This document shows positions 7,409 to 17,098 of a DNA stretch of 48,854 nucleotides, piece after piece. Origin of the DNA: Clostridia bacterium. GTDB lineage: Bacteria > Bacillota > Clostridia > Christensenellales > Christensenellaceae. The DNA lies in NCBI GenBank assembly GCA_014805015.1, contig JAAUYQ010000085.1:1-48854 (forward strand), read 5' to 3'. The notes under the pieces are model-generated. The model was not told the DNA's origin. It did no database searches and saw only the letters and a program-made list of their open reading frames with translations. A program made the position numbers and the translations under genes. The stretch's first letter is position 1. Each line of letters begins with the position of its first letter.

Positions 7409-10400
7409 TCAGTCCATGGCGACAGAGACGATGTCGGTCACACCTTTTTCGTGCATGGCGACACCGTAGAGCGTGTCGCATACAGACATTGTCTGCTTCT
7501 TGTGTGTGATGACCAGAAACTGCAGCCGGTCTTTCAGCTTTGCCAGGTACTCCGACAGACGCACAACATTCTTGTCGTCAAGCGGTGCATCGATTTCATC
7601 CAGCAGACAGATCGGTGACGGATTCACTTCCAGCATGGCCATGCAGAGCGCGATCGCGGTGAGCGCCTTCTCACCATCCGAGAGCAGCGAGATGTTCTGC
7701 AGCTTTTTGCCGGGTGGCTCGGCTTCAATCTCCACGCCGGCTTCCATGACCGGTACGCCCTCCTCGAGTTTCAGTTTGGCACTGCCGCCGCCAAACAGTT
7801 CCTGAAACGCACGTGCAAAAGCATCGTTGATCGCCGTAAAGCGCTCTTCAAAGGCAGAGCGCATCGCAGCCATCAGTTCAGCAATGACCACCTCCAGATC
7901 ACGCGAGGCGGCTTCCAGATCCTCCTGCTGGTCGCTCAGCTCCGTAAGCCGGCCTGCGACCCGCTCATAGTCCTCAACCGCGTTCATGTTGACCGCACCC
8001 AGTTCTCTGAGCCGACTGCGGATGCGTCCGGCACGGTTCTGGGCCGACTGCGGCGAGAAGGATTCGCTGCGCAGGGCTTCCGCGTTGGCCCAGGTCAGCT
8101 CGTAGTCCTGCCACAGTCTTTCGGTCTGCATTGCGAGCTGGCTGCGGTTTTTCTCAATGTCGGCCTCCAGACGGAACAGCTCGCGGCTGCCGTCATTTTC
8201 CCGGATGCCCGAATCGTTCATCTGCTGTTCAAAGAAATCGGCATTTTCCTCTTCGCGCTTCAGTCGGCGCCTTAAAGTTTCCGTCTCTGTCTCAAGCCTC
8301 GTCAGGTCCGCCTGCGCTGCTTTGAGTGTCTGCCGCGCCTCTTGTTCCTCAGCGATGCAGCGCTCAGTTTCCTGACGGCGGGCAGACTGCTGCGCATCGA
8401 GCTCATCCAGCTCTCCGAGTGCCTGCTGCCGGTCCGCCTGCGCTGCCGCCGCTGCCTGTTCCTTTGGCGCCAGTCCTGCCTGAGCCGCAGCCAGTTCCCT
8501 TTCCAGGGCTGCTGACTGTGCCTTGTGCGCGTCCCTTTCTGCCAGGGCCTGTTCGAGCTCGGCTTCCACGCGCTGCAGTTCCCGCGCGAGCTCCTGCTCC
8601 TGGCAGCGCAGATCGTTCAGCTCCGCGTCCGCCTGGTCCTTGACGGCGCTGCGGTCCTCCTTAGCAGCCTGCGCTAACCGATAGTCTTCTGCCCACACCT
8701 GCCGCTGCGTTTCCGTTTCCGCAATCGCTTCAGCCAGCCGTTTGCCCTCCGTATGATATCTGACAAGATCCAGCTGACCCGTCTGAATGGCAGTGCTGGT
8801 TTCCTGATATGTGCGCTCAGCCCTCTGAAGCGCCTGCCGCGTTTCTGCCCGCTGATCTTCTGTCTGAGAACGGCGCCTTTCAGTTTCGCGCTGCGCGGCA
8901 CCGAGCTCCTCGTGCATGCGGCGTCTGGCAAGCAGGTTCACCTGGGGACGCCGGTCGGATCCACCGGTAATCGCGCCACCCGGCAAGACAACATCGCCCT
9001 GCAGCGTGACAAGCCGGAACGTATTTCGCCCCTGACGCTTCACATCGAGCGCCTGGTCGAGCGATTCTGCGACTACGGTGCGTCCGAGCAGGTAGTCTAT
9101 GGCCGGCCGCACTTCCGGATCGCAGGAAACCAGCGCCCCGGCCTCGCCAAGAAGCCCGCACGCCTGCACTGTGCCTTGCTCCCGTCTGTCAAGATGACGT
9201 ACTTTCAGTGCACGCACCGGCAGGAAGGTCACCCGGCCGAGCCGCTCACGGCGAAGCAGCGCAATCAGATCCCGGGCCGCCGCATCATCCGTAACAATGA
9301 CATTCTGCTGGGCACTGCCAAGTGCCGTTTCAATGGCCGTCTCATAGCGGCTCTCCACCTGAATGGCGTCTGCTACGGTGCCGTAGACCCGGCGTGAGAG
9401 TGCCGGCTGGTCCTTCAGGGTACGGAAGAGACGGCGGACACTCTCATAGTAGCCTTCATGACTGTCCTGCATCTCGCTGATCAGGTTCGCCTTCGCCGCA
9501 ATGCTGGCCAGCTGGCGGTCTATCTCTGCAAGCGCCCGGTTTTGTTTTTCAAGACGTTCTTTGTGCAGAGCCTGATCCCGGAGAGCAGCATCCAGTTTCT
9601 TCTGCAGCGTGTCCTGATCCGCCGCAGCCTGCTGTCCGAGGCGCGTATTCTCGGCCGCAGCCTCCGTGAGTCTCCCGGCGCGCTCTGCCAGCTGCCGTCC
9701 CTCCTGCTCCAGCCGCTCCAGCTCGGTCGCGGCCATGCCGAGGCCGAGCTGCTCCTCGAGCGCCGCTTCCCTGCGGTCTTCGAGCGCTGTCCGCACCTCA
9801 GTAAGACGGTCTCTGAGGCGCTGACGCTCGGCAGGAAGAGACCTGTCACCCGGATTCCGGCCGCTCTCCCTGTTCAGTTCCGCCTGCAGCTCGTCACGGC
9901 GGGTCCGCAGCCGCGAAATTTCAGGCACGAGGGCATCAGAGCGGCGCTGCGCTTCCTGAAGCCGCTCACTGAGCCGCGCCCGGCGCCCCTCGCCATCCTC
10001 CAGCGCTGCCTTGAGGTCTGTCTGCCTCTGCGCGCTCAGCAGAATCTGCGACTGTGCGCTCTCAGCCCGCTGCGCGGTCTGCTGCCGCGAATTTCCGAGC
10101 TGGTCCAGATCCTCCTGAAGCCGGCGGGCAGCATCCCGGGCCTCGTTTCTTTTGCGGGCCGCCTCATCCCGCTGCGCTGCTTCATCCCGCTGTGCCTGCT
10201 CGCGCTGTGCCCTCGTTTCTTCCAGTCTGGCAATCCGGGCTTTCAGCTGCTCGGCCGCGTGCAGGATGAGGTTCACCTCCGTGCTCCGAAGCTCGCTTTC
10301 GAGGTCCCGGTACTCCTGCGCCGCCTTCATCTGCGCTTCCAGCGGTCCGATCTGCAGCTTAAGCTCGGCTGTAATGTCGGCGACCCGGGCCATATTGTCC

Positions 10401-10954
10401 CGGGTCTTTTCGAGGTTTCGTTCTGCCTCATCTTTGCGAGAACGGTACTTCATGATGCCCGCAGCTTCATCAAAAACCTGGCGCCGCTCCCCGGCACGGC
10501 TGTCCAGGATACGGTTGATACGGCCCTGGCCGATGATGGAATATCCGTCCCGCCCCAGACCAGTGTCCCGGAACAGCGCGATCACGTCGCGCAGCCGGCA
10601 GCTGGTGCCGTTGATGCTGTACTCGCTGTCGCCGTTTCGGTAAAGGCGCCGCCGCACAACCACCTCCGAATACGGCAGGTCAAAATGATGATCGCTGTTA
10701 TCAAATAACAAAGACACCTCACAGCAGCTCTTGGCCGGCCGCGTCTGGGTGCCTTTGAATATCACTTCCTGCATACTGCTGCCGCGGAGGTTACGCGAGC
10801 TCTGTTCGCCGAGCACCCATCGCATGGCATCTGCAATATTGCTCTTGCCGCTGCCGTTCGGGCCGACAATCCCGGTGATTCCCTCCTTGATCAGCAGTTC
10901 CCGTTTCAGGGCAAAAGACTTGAAGCCGTTTATCGTGATGCTTTTAAGAAACAT
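7409..10954 (-). CDS. smc: Chromosome segregation protein SMC
   Basis: Condensin-type ATPase of 1181 residues, which with ScpAB organises and segregates the chromosome. N-terminal ATPase half: Walker A GPNGSGKSNIADAMRWVLGE, Q-loop VIFKGTQTR, and RINRILDSRAGERRQVFDEA. Two long coiled coils rich in Glu, Arg, Gln and Ala (about 170-500 and 680-1000) flank a hinge (about 510-670, with YGTVADAIQVESRYETAIE and a glycine-rich GGAITGG). C-terminal half: Walker B PICLLDEIDAPLDDKNV and FLVITHKKQTM. The ABC signature reads LLSDGEKALTAIAL, with Asp1093 where LSGGEK is usual. Length is normal. It starts two codons after the RseC-like gene, so the two are co-translated. Confidence 0.97.
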   Translation of the reverse strand: MFLKSITINGFKSFALKRELLIKEGITGIVGPNGSGKSNIADAMRWVLGEQSSRNLRGSSMQEVIFKGTQTRPAKSCCEVSLLFDNSDHHFDLPYSEVVVRRRLYRNGDSEYSINGTSCRLRDVIALFRDTGLGRDGYSIIGQGRINRILDSRAGERRQVFDEAAGIMKYRSRKDEAERNLEKTRDNMARVADITAELKLQIGPLEAQMKAAQEYRDLESELRSTEVNLILHAAEQLKARIARLEETRAQREQAQRDEAAQRDEAARKRNEARDAARRLQEDLDQLGNSRQQTAQRAESAQSQILLSAQRQTDLKAALEDGEGRRARLSERLQEAQRRSDALVPEISRLRTRRDELQAELNRESGRNPGDRSLPAERQRLRDRLTEVRTALEDRREAALEEQLGLGMAATELERLEQEGRQLAERAGRLTEAAAENTRLGQQAAADQDTLQKKLDAALRDQALHKERLEKQNRALAEIDRQLASIAAKANLISEMQDSHEGYYESVRRLFRTLKDQPALSRRVYGTVADAIQVESRYETAIETALGSAQQNVIVTDDAAARDLIALLRRERLGRVTFLPVRALKVRHLDRREQGTVQACGLLGEAGALVSCDPEVRPAIDYLLGRTVVAESLDQALDVKRQGRNTFRLVTLQGDVVLPGGAITGGSDRRPQVNLLARRRMHEELGAAQRETERRRSQTEDQRAETRQALQRAERTYQETSTAIQTGQLDLVRYHTEGKRLAEAIAETETQRQVWAEDYRLAQAAKEDRSAVKDQADAELNDLRCQEQELARELQRVEAELEQALAERDAHKAQSAALERELAAAQAGLAPKEQAAAAAQADRQQALGELDELDAQQSARRQETERCIAEEQEARQTLKAAQADLTRLETETETLRRRLKREEENADFFEQQMNDSGIRENDGSRELFRLEADIEKNRSQLAMQTERLWQDYELTWANAEALRSESFSPQSAQNRAGRIRSRLRELGAVNMNAVEDYERVAGRLTELSDQQEDLEAASRDLEVVIAELMAAMRSAFEERFTAINDAFARAFQELFGGGSAKLKLEEGVPVMEAGVEIEAEPPGKKLQNISLLSDGEKALTAIALCMAMLEVNPSPICLLDEIDAPLDDKNVVRLSEYLAKLKDRLQFLVITHKKQTMSVCDTLYGVAMHEKGVTDIVSVAMD

Positions 10955-10957
10955 ATC

Positions 10958-11389
10958 TTATCCGGCTTCGCGGGACACAATTTCCGTCATCGTATACACG
11001 TTCGCCAGACGCTTCTGAAAGACAGGATCCAACAGTTTCAGAATGACAAACGCCAGGGCTGCGCACAGCAGGCCGCAGATGGCCGCCATCGCATCCGGGA
11101 TCAGCCCGCCGACCGGCGGGATCATGTAGCCGGCCCACATACCCAGGAAAAGCATCAGCAGCGGAAACATATAGCCGATGGCCGACGATGCGAGGGCGCT
11201 GCGGCTCTGGAACTGTACCTGCACCTCGTCCCCGATCTCCGCGCCGAGATCATTGGGCACCCGCACCGTTATATCGCTCTGCGAAGAGCCCATGCCGCAG
11301 GCGCCGCACTTGGCGCACATGCTGGTGCGCCGGAACAGGACCAGAGCATCATCCGCTTCCAGCGCCACCACCCGGCCGTTTTCTTTCAT
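10958..11389 (-). CDS. RseC/MucC-like (SoxR-reducing system) membrane protein
   Basis: 143 residues. An N-terminal cysteine cluster CAKCGACG (residues ~25-32) in a small beta-rich domain is followed by two membrane helices (IGYMFPLLMLFLGMWAGYM and AAICGLLCAALAFVILKLL). This matches the RseC/MucC family, which in Proteobacteria affects sigma-E and SoxR reduction. In Clostridia it is often linked to Rnf-type electron transport, but no rnf genes are visible here. The cysteines suggest redox or iron-sulfur chemistry at the membrane. It lies between aspS (67 bases upstream) and smc (3 bases downstream). Confidence 0.85.
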   Translation of the reverse strand: MKENGRVVALEADDALVLFRRTSMCAKCGACGMGSSQSDITVRVPNDLGAEIGDEVQVQFQSRSALASSAIGYMFPLLMLFLGMWAGYMIPPVGGLIPDAMAAICGLLCAALAFVILKLLDPVFQKRLANVYTMTEIVSREAG

Positions 11390-11456
11390 TTATTGTGCTG
11401 CAGGTCCGCCGTCCGCAGATCCTGCTTCCCCCCTTTCGCGCCGTCCGGCTGCGTCC

Positions 11457-13250
11457 TCAGACCTTCTCCTCTGCCGTCGTACGGATGTGCAGCTCACGCA
11501 GCTGCTTTGTGTCCACTGCTGCCGGCGCCTGGGTCATCAGGTCGCTGGCGTTCTGCACCTTCGGGAAGGCAATGACGTCGCGGATCGAACCTGCACCTGC
11601 CATCAGCATAGCCATGCGGTCGAGGCCGTATGCCAGTCCGCCGTGCGGCGGCGTGCCATAACGGAATGCTTCGAGCAGGAAGCCGAACCGGTCCCAGGCA
11701 TCCTCTTTGGAGAAGCCAAGTGCCTCGAACATTTTCTCCTGCAGTTCCGTTGAATGGATCCTGATGCTGCCGCCGCCAAGCTCCGTACCGTTGCAGATCA
11801 CGTCATAGGCTTTCGCCCGGGCGTTCTCTTTGTCCGTCGCTATGATCTCCACATCCTCATCCATCGGCGAGGTAAACGGATGATGCTTGGCGACGTAGCG
11901 CTTTTCTTCCTCGGAATACTCGAACAGCGGGAAATCGGTCACCCAGAGCAGATCCCAGGTATTCTCCGGAATCAGGTCGAGACGCTCTGCCAGCTTGAGA
12001 CGCAGTGCGCCGAGGGCGTCGAAGACCACCTTGTTGGTGTCACCGACAAAGAACAGGATATCGCCTGTCTCGGCACCGGTCTTGTCGATGATTTCCTGCA
12101 GTTCCTTCTCCGAAAGGAATTTGGTGATCGGGCTGATCATGCCGTCTTCCTTAAAGGAGATCCAGGCCATACCCTTGGCACCGTAAATCTTGACGAAATC
12201 AACCAGCGAATCAATCTCGCGGCGGGCCAGCACGTCAGCAGCCCCCTTGGCGTTGATGCAGCGCACAGAGCCGCCCTTCTTCACGACATTGCTGAAGACC
12301 TTGAACTCGGAGTCCCGGATAATGTCACTGATGTTAACGAGCTCCAGGCCGAAGCGGGTGTCCGGCTTGTCCGATCCGTAGCGGTCCATGGCCTCGCGGT
12401 ACGTAAGGCGCGGGAAAGGCGTCCTGAGATCGACTCCGATCACTTCCTTAAAAAGATGCTTCAGCAGGCGCTCGTTGAGATCCATGACGTCGTCCGCTTC
12501 CACAAAGGACATCTCCATGTCGATCTGCGTGAACTCCGGCTGACGGTCCGCCCTCAGATCCTCATCGCGGAAGCATTTGACGATCTGGAAATAACGGTCA
12601 TAGCCGGAGACCATCAGCAGCTGCTTGAACAGCTGCGGCGACTGCGGCAGGGCAAAGAACGTGCCCGCATGCGTTCTCGACGGCACCAGGTAATCGCGGG
12701 CCCCTTCCGGCGTGCTTTTCTGCAGCATCGGGGTCTCGATCTCAAGGAAGCCGTTTTCCTCAAGGAACCTGCGCGTCTCGACTGTAATCTTATGGCGCAG
12801 CTCCAGGTTCTTCTGCATCTGCGGCCGGCGCAGATCCAGGTAGCGGTACTTGAGACGCAGTTCCTCGCGCACGCGGGTGTCGTCCTCAATCTCAAACGGA
12901 GGCGTCTCACTGCGGCTGAGGATCTTCAGCGCGTCCGCCCGGACCTCGATGGTGCCGGTGGGGATTTTCGGATTGATAGTATCCTCACTGCGGCGCACGA
13001 CTTTGCCCTTCACGGCAATGACATATTCGCTGCGCAGTGATTCCACCGCCTCAAAGCTGCCGCTGTAGGCTGACTTGTCAAATACGATCTGCATCAGGCC
13101 TGTACGGTCCCGCAGATCAATGAAAATGAGGCTGCCGAGATCGTGGCGGGCGTCCACCCACCCCATCAGGGTCACTTCCTCGCCGATGTCGGCTTCGGTA
13201 ATATCTCCGCACATGGCGGTTCGTTTCCAGCCTTGCAGCATCTCTTCCAT
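11457..13250 (-). CDS. aspS: Aspartyl-tRNA synthetase
   Basis: Class II aminoacyl-tRNA synthetase of the bacterial type, 597 residues. It has an N-terminal OB-fold anticodon-binding domain (VTLMGWVDARHDLGSLIFIDLRD), motif 2 (FRDEDLRADRQPEFTQID), an inserted GAD-type domain in the middle, and motif 3 near the C-terminus (GLAYGLDRMAMLMAG). The bacterial form charges tRNA-Asp, and in many bacteria also tRNA-Asn; which applies depends on asnS and gatCAB, not visible here. The ATG at 13250 follows the hisS stop by only a few bases, with AGGAG upstream, so hisS-aspS are translationally coupled, a common Bacillota pair. No T-box leader is visible. Confidence 0.97.
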   Translation of the reverse strand: MEEMLQGWKRTAMCGDITEADIGEEVTLMGWVDARHDLGSLIFIDLRDRTGLMQIVFDKSAYSGSFEAVESLRSEYVIAVKGKVVRRSEDTINPKIPTGTIEVRADALKILSRSETPPFEIEDDTRVREELRLKYRYLDLRRPQMQKNLELRHKITVETRRFLEENGFLEIETPMLQKSTPEGARDYLVPSRTHAGTFFALPQSPQLFKQLLMVSGYDRYFQIVKCFRDEDLRADRQPEFTQIDMEMSFVEADDVMDLNERLLKHLFKEVIGVDLRTPFPRLTYREAMDRYGSDKPDTRFGLELVNISDIIRDSEFKVFSNVVKKGGSVRCINAKGAADVLARREIDSLVDFVKIYGAKGMAWISFKEDGMISPITKFLSEKELQEIIDKTGAETGDILFFVGDTNKVVFDALGALRLKLAERLDLIPENTWDLLWVTDFPLFEYSEEEKRYVAKHHPFTSPMDEDVEIIATDKENARAKAYDVICNGTELGGGSIRIHSTELQEKMFEALGFSKEDAWDRFGFLLEAFRYGTPPHGGLAYGLDRMAMLMAGAGSIRDVIAFPKVQNASDLMTQAPAAVDTKQLRELHIRTTAEEKV

Positions 13251-13254
13251 TTCG

Positions 13255-14514
13255 TCACTCCTGCCGTATCAGAAAGGCAACCCGGTCTCTCCGGGCCACA
13301 ACCTCTTCGCCGTTGTCCATATTTCTGACCACCACCGTGCCGCGCTCCCGCTCGTCTTCCCCGATGACCAGCACAAACGGCACCCTGAGGCGGCCGGCGT
13401 GCTTGAACTGGGCCTTGACGCTGCGGCCGCTGTGGTCCATATCGCAGGCGATCCCCTGCGCTCTCAGATCTTCCACCAGCTTAAGTGCCGCGAGCCGTTC
13501 CGCGAAGCCTCCGTGCACAACAGTGTAGGCACGCAGATAAGGCGGCACCGGGATCTCAAATCCTTCTGCCTCGAGCACCAGCAGCAGACGCTCAATGCCC
13601 ATACCGAACCCGATCCCCGGCAGATCAGGGCCGCCAAGCTGCGAGACCAGTCCGTTGTAGCGGCCGCCGCCGAGCACAGTGCTCTGCGCTCCAAGACGGG
13701 CTGAAACGAACTCGAAAACCGTCCGCGTGTAATAGTCCAGTCCCCGCACGATGTGCGGATCGACCGTAAAGTCCACGCCAAGTGACCGAAGACAGTCCTG
13801 CACCCGCGCGAAGTGCTCATCGCACTCGCTGCACAGATAATCGGTCACGACCGGCGCCTTCTCAATGACCGGACGGCAGTCAGGGACCTTGCAGTCCAGG
13901 ATCCGCAGCGGATTTGTCTCAAGCCGTCCCCGGCACGTCGTACACAGACCCTCCTCGTGGTCATGAAAATAGGCTTTGAGCGCTTCTTCATACTTCGGAC
14001 GGCAGTTCGGGCAGCCGATGCTGTTGATGCGCAGCGTGATCTCCCTGAGACCCGCCTGCCTCAGCAGCGACGAGCCGAGAAAAATCACCTCCGCATCGAG
14101 CGTAGGCTCTGCCGAGCCAAAAACCTCCACACCAAACTGATGATGCTCCCTAAGCCTCCCGGACTGCGGCCTCTCGTAACGGAAGACCGGCGTGAAGTAG
14201 TAGGTCTTGATAGGCAGGGGGCCGCCCGCCAGCCCGCCAGAGATGACGGCGCGCACCACACCCGCTGTGCCTTCCGGCTTCAGCGTCAGGCTGCGGCCGC
14301 CGCGGTCCTTGAACGTGTACATCTCCTTCTGCACAACGTCGGTGCCGTCGCCGACACCCCGGGCAAAGAGCTCGGTGTGCTCAAACACCGGTGTGCGGAT
14401 CTCCTCGTAACCGGCCAGTGCCGTGAGGCGCCGCGCCAGATCCTCAACGTAATGCCACTGGTGCACCCGTTCCGGTAGAACGTCCCTTGTTCCTTTTGGC
14501 TCCTGTATCTTCAC
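13255..14514 (-). CDS. hisS: Histidyl-tRNA synthetase
   Basis: Class II synthetase of about 419 residues charging tRNA-His. Visible: KIQEPKGTRDVLPE at the start, motif 2 (YYFTPVFRYERPQSGRLREH), the histidine-specific GLDYYTRTVFEF, and motif 3 (GIGFGMGIERLLLVLE). A C-terminal anticodon-binding domain follows. The start is taken as GTG at 14514, preceded by GGAGGAGG; an upstream ATG eight codons earlier lacks a site and adds residues not typical of the family. It is followed directly by aspS. The 81-base gap to hemZ is too short for a T-box, so its control is probably shared with the long operon. Confidence 0.97.
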   Translation of the reverse strand: MKIQEPKGTRDVLPERVHQWHYVEDLARRLTALAGYEEIRTPVFEHTELFARGVGDGTDVVQKEMYTFKDRGGRSLTLKPEGTAGVVRAVISGGLAGGPLPIKTYYFTPVFRYERPQSGRLREHHQFGVEVFGSAEPTLDAEVIFLGSSLLRQAGLREITLRINSIGCPNCRPKYEEALKAYFHDHEEGLCTTCRGRLETNPLRILDCKVPDCRPVIEKAPVVTDYLCSECDEHFARVQDCLRSLGVDFTVDPHIVRGLDYYTRTVFEFVSARLGAQSTVLGGGRYNGLVSQLGGPDLPGIGFGMGIERLLLVLEAEGFEIPVPPYLRAYTVVHGGFAERLAALKLVEDLRAQGIACDMDHSGRSVKAQFKHAGRLRVPFVLVIGEDERERGTVVVRNMDNGEEVVARRDRVAFLIRQE

Positions 14515-14595
14515 GCCGACCTCCTCCTTTCCAGGCATTGCCGCAAGACATTATACGCGCCGTAAGCCGCTACCGTCAATGAATATTACGATATA

Positions 14596-16062
14596 TCACA
14601 TTATCTGTTCTGCTGTTTTCCCGGCTCCGAACAGCTGCTTTTTGCGCTCAATCATCTCATCAAGACGTTCTACATACTGCCGTGCATCCTTGACATTGGC
14701 ACTGCGCTCAATCCGCTGCGAGTCCGTGAAGACCCGCTTGGAGATGCCCCCGGCGCCTAAGGCCAGGACCGATGCGAGCTCCTCCATGTGCAGCACATTA
14801 TACAGGCAGCCGGTGCCGGGACGGGCATAGCCGACGTTTTCCAGATTACCGCTCATATACTTCTGACGGTACAGGTAGTACGGCCGGTATCCGGCCTGCT
14901 CAAGACGTTCCGCAACCAGCCTTGCGGCCTCCTCCGCCTCGGCGGGCGGCATCATCGTCCAGTCGCTGCTGAGCGCCAGGTCTGCAGCTTTCTTCACGGC
15001 CAGCGCATGCACCGTGATATTGTCCGGCTTGCCCTCAAGAATCATGTCAAGCGTCGCTTCCACGTCCTGCACATTCTCACCCGGAAGGCCGATAATCATG
15101 TCGCTGTTTATAAGCAGGGAGGCGGGCCGCTCAAGCTGCATCGCGCGCCGGTAATCGGCGGCGCTGTGCGCCCGGCCGATGCGGGCAAGCGTCCTGTCGC
15201 TTGCTGTCTGCGGGTTGATGCTGAGCCGGCTTACACCTTCTGAGGCCGCAATGGCAAAGACCTCGGGCGTGATCGTATCCGGCCGTCCTGCCTCAAGTGT
15301 GAATTCCGCCGCGTGTGGGAAAGTCTCCCGCAGCACTCGGATGAGCTGCGTCAGCTCGCCGCCGCTGAGAGTCGTCGGCGTGCCGCCGCCAATATATATG
15401 CAGGCTGCCTCAGGACCACCGGCAAAGGCGCGGATCTCGTCAAGCAGAGCCTGCAGGTACTGCTCACGGACGCTGCGTGCTCCGGCCACATCCTGCGCGA
15501 TAAAGGAACAGTAGCGGCAGCGTGTCGGGCAGAACGGAATCCCGGCATACACGCACAGTCCTGCCGGCGCGTCGGCAAGAAGCTTCTGCTGCTCAGCGTA
15601 GATGACCTCCGCGAGACGGACCCGTGACGTGGAAACCTCATAGGCGCAGGAAAACTCCTGCCGGGCTGCATCAGGGCCGTGCACAGACGTAAGCTCCCGA
15701 AAGAGCTTGACCGGCCGGATTCCGGTAAGAGATCCCCAGGGCAGCTGCCGCCTGCCGGCCTCCGCGAGCGCATTATACAGCGCCCGCTTCATCTGATGCT
15801 TTCTCTGGCGGATGCTGCTTCGCTCCGCACTGCGTCTGAGCGGCAGAAAGGCCGTCTCATCCCGGCACTCTGCCTGCAGCTCTCCGTCCTCGTACACGGC
15901 GGCAACGGCCGCCTCCTTCCCGAGCTGGACCAGCGCAGCCGTTCCGGTTTTCCCCGGTTCCGGACCGGGAAGAGCTTCTACCGGTTCACTGCTGGCGAAC
16001 AGGCGCATCACATCCGCCGCTTCGGCAAAATAAGCCGGCTCAGAAACGAACAGACCCGGCAT
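14596..16062 (-). CDS. hemZ: Coproporphyrinogen III dehydrogenase-like radical SAM enzyme HemZ
   Basis: 488-residue radical SAM protein of the HemZ type (anaerobic coproporphyrinogen III oxidase family). The [4Fe-4S]/SAM motif is CPTRCRYCSF (CX3CX2C, residues ~177-184), preceded by VYAGIPF. IYIGGGTPTTL and SRLSINPQTASDRTL match HemN/HemZ signatures. The N-terminal ~150 residues, with LPWGSLTGIRPVKL, are typical of HemZ rather than HemN. No other heme-synthesis gene is in the window, and some clostridial members may act on other tetrapyrroles, so the substrate is inferred. It begins immediately after the metallo-hydrolase gene stop. Confidence 0.92.
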   Translation of the reverse strand: MPGLFVSEPAYFAEAADVMRLFASSEPVEALPGPEPGKTGTAALVQLGKEAAVAAVYEDGELQAECRDETAFLPLRRSAERSSIRQRKHQMKRALYNALAEAGRRQLPWGSLTGIRPVKLFRELTSVHGPDAARQEFSCAYEVSTSRVRLAEVIYAEQQKLLADAPAGLCVYAGIPFCPTRCRYCSFIAQDVAGARSVREQYLQALLDEIRAFAGGPEAACIYIGGGTPTTLSGGELTQLIRVLRETFPHAAEFTLEAGRPDTITPEVFAIAASEGVSRLSINPQTASDRTLARIGRAHSAADYRRAMQLERPASLLINSDMIIGLPGENVQDVEATLDMILEGKPDNITVHALAVKKAADLALSSDWTMMPPAEAEEAARLVAERLEQAGYRPYYLYRQKYMSGNLENVGYARPGTGCLYNVLHMEELASVLALGAGGISKRVFTDSQRIERSANVKDARQYVERLDEMIERKKQLFGAGKTAEQIM

Positions 16063-16063
16063 G

Positions 16064-16645
16064 CTACCTCAGCCAGGGATTCGTAGCCTTCTCGCGGCCG
16101 ATCGAAGTGGCCGGACCGTGCCCCGGCAGCACCTGCACATCGTCAGGCAGACTGCGGAGCACAGCCAGGGATTCCTGCATCGCCTCGTCGCTCCCCTCCG
16201 GAAAGTCCGTACGCCCAATAGACCCCGCAAACAGCGTGTCACCGGAAAAGAGCACATCATTGATCAGATAGCAGCAGCTGCCCCATGTATGGCCAGGCGT
16301 ATGCAGCACCCGAATGGCAAGGCCGGCTGTCTCCAGCACTTCTTCGCCTTCCACAAAGCGGGCCGCGTCAAGCGCCGGCACGCTGCCCTCAAGCAGACCA
16401 TTCTCCTCGCGGTGCACGGCGACCGGCGTCCCGAACTCCTGCTGCAGGGCTACCAGCGCCCCGGTATGATCCGAATGGCCGTGGGTGAGCAGAATCAGCA
16501 CCGGCTCCAGTTTCTGCTGCCGGAGCACTCCAATAAGATCCGGTGCGTTGTCCCCCGGATCCACCACCACTGCCTGCGCCCCGTCCTGCGTGGCGATATA
16601 GCAGTTTTCCTCGAGAACACCTGTGATCACGCGATAAATCTGCAT
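16064..16645 (-). CDS. MBL-fold metallo-hydrolase (GloB-like)
   Basis: 193 residues of metallo-beta-lactamase fold. The metal ligands are visible: THGHSDHTG (HxHxDH), HTPGHTWGS, SGDTLF and PGHGPAT. Relatives include hydroxyacylglutathione hydrolase-type thioesterases, but the glutathione-binding tail of true GloB is absent, and the substrate of this clostridial group is not known. Its position between dtd and hemZ in the relA region is conserved in many Clostridia. It overlaps or abuts both neighbours within four bases, so the three are co-translated. Confidence 0.9.
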   Translation of the reverse strand: MQIYRVITGVLEENCYIATQDGAQAVVVDPGDNAPDLIGVLRQQKLEPVLILLTHGHSDHTGALVALQQEFGTPVAVHREENGLLEGSVPALDAARFVEGEEVLETAGLAIRVLHTPGHTWGSCCYLINDVLFSGDTLFAGSIGRTDFPEGSDEAMQESLAVLRSLPDDVQVLPGHGPATSIGREKATNPWLR

Positions 16646-16648
16646 CAG

Positions 16649-17098
16649 TCAGAACTCCTTTTTGCTGTCAAGCAGAATGGTCACCGGCCCGTCGTTTACA
16701 AGAGCCACCTGCATGTCCGCACCGAATACGCCCGTCTCAACGCGGGGACAGACGCTGCGGAAAGCCTCCTCGCATACCGTAAAAAGCGGCCGGGCCTGCT
16801 CGGGCGGTGCCGCTCCCGCGTAGCTTGGCCGCCGTCCTTTGCGGGCATCTCCGAGCAGTGTGAACTGGCTGACAAGCAGAAGGTCCCCGCCAGTATCACG
16901 CAGGGACCGGTTCATGACGCCGTCGCTGTCCTCAAAAATGCGCAGACCCGCACACTTGCCGGCCAGGTATGCCGCATCCTCGGGGCTGTCGCCATGCCCG
17001 ATGCCGATGAGCACCAGCATGCCGGGACCGATGCGGGACACTTCCCGGCCGTCCACGGATACGGAAGCTTCACGGACGCGCTGCACCACCGCGCGCAT
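16649..17098 (-). CDS. dtd: D-aminoacyl-tRNA deacylase
   Basis: 149 residues, the full DTD length. The enzyme removes D-amino acids, and glycine from mischarged tRNA-Ala, keeping translation stereospecific. The family's two active-site motifs are present: [12 protein letters not shown] (SQFTL) and [13 protein letters not shown] (NxGP near the C-terminus), together with MRAVVQRV at the start. The ATG overlaps the relA stop by one base, a stop-start arrangement seen widely in Bacillota. Confidence 0.97.
   Translation of the reverse strand: MRAVVQRVREASVSVDGREVSRIGPGMLVLIGIGHGDSPEDAAYLAGKCAGLRIFEDSDGVMNRSLRDTGGDLLLVSQFTLLGDARKGRRPSYAGAAPPEQARPLFTVCEEAFRSVCPRVETGVFGADMQVALVNDGPVTILLDSKKEF

Noticed and set aside
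8400..10700. Repeated Gln/Arg/Glu/Ala segments in smc as DNA repeats or CRISPR
   Set aside because: They are coiled-coil codons without regular spacing; no CRISPR array is present in the window.
14515..14595. T-box leader for hisS
   Set aside because: The gap is only 81 bases and no T-box sequence or specifier hairpin is visible.
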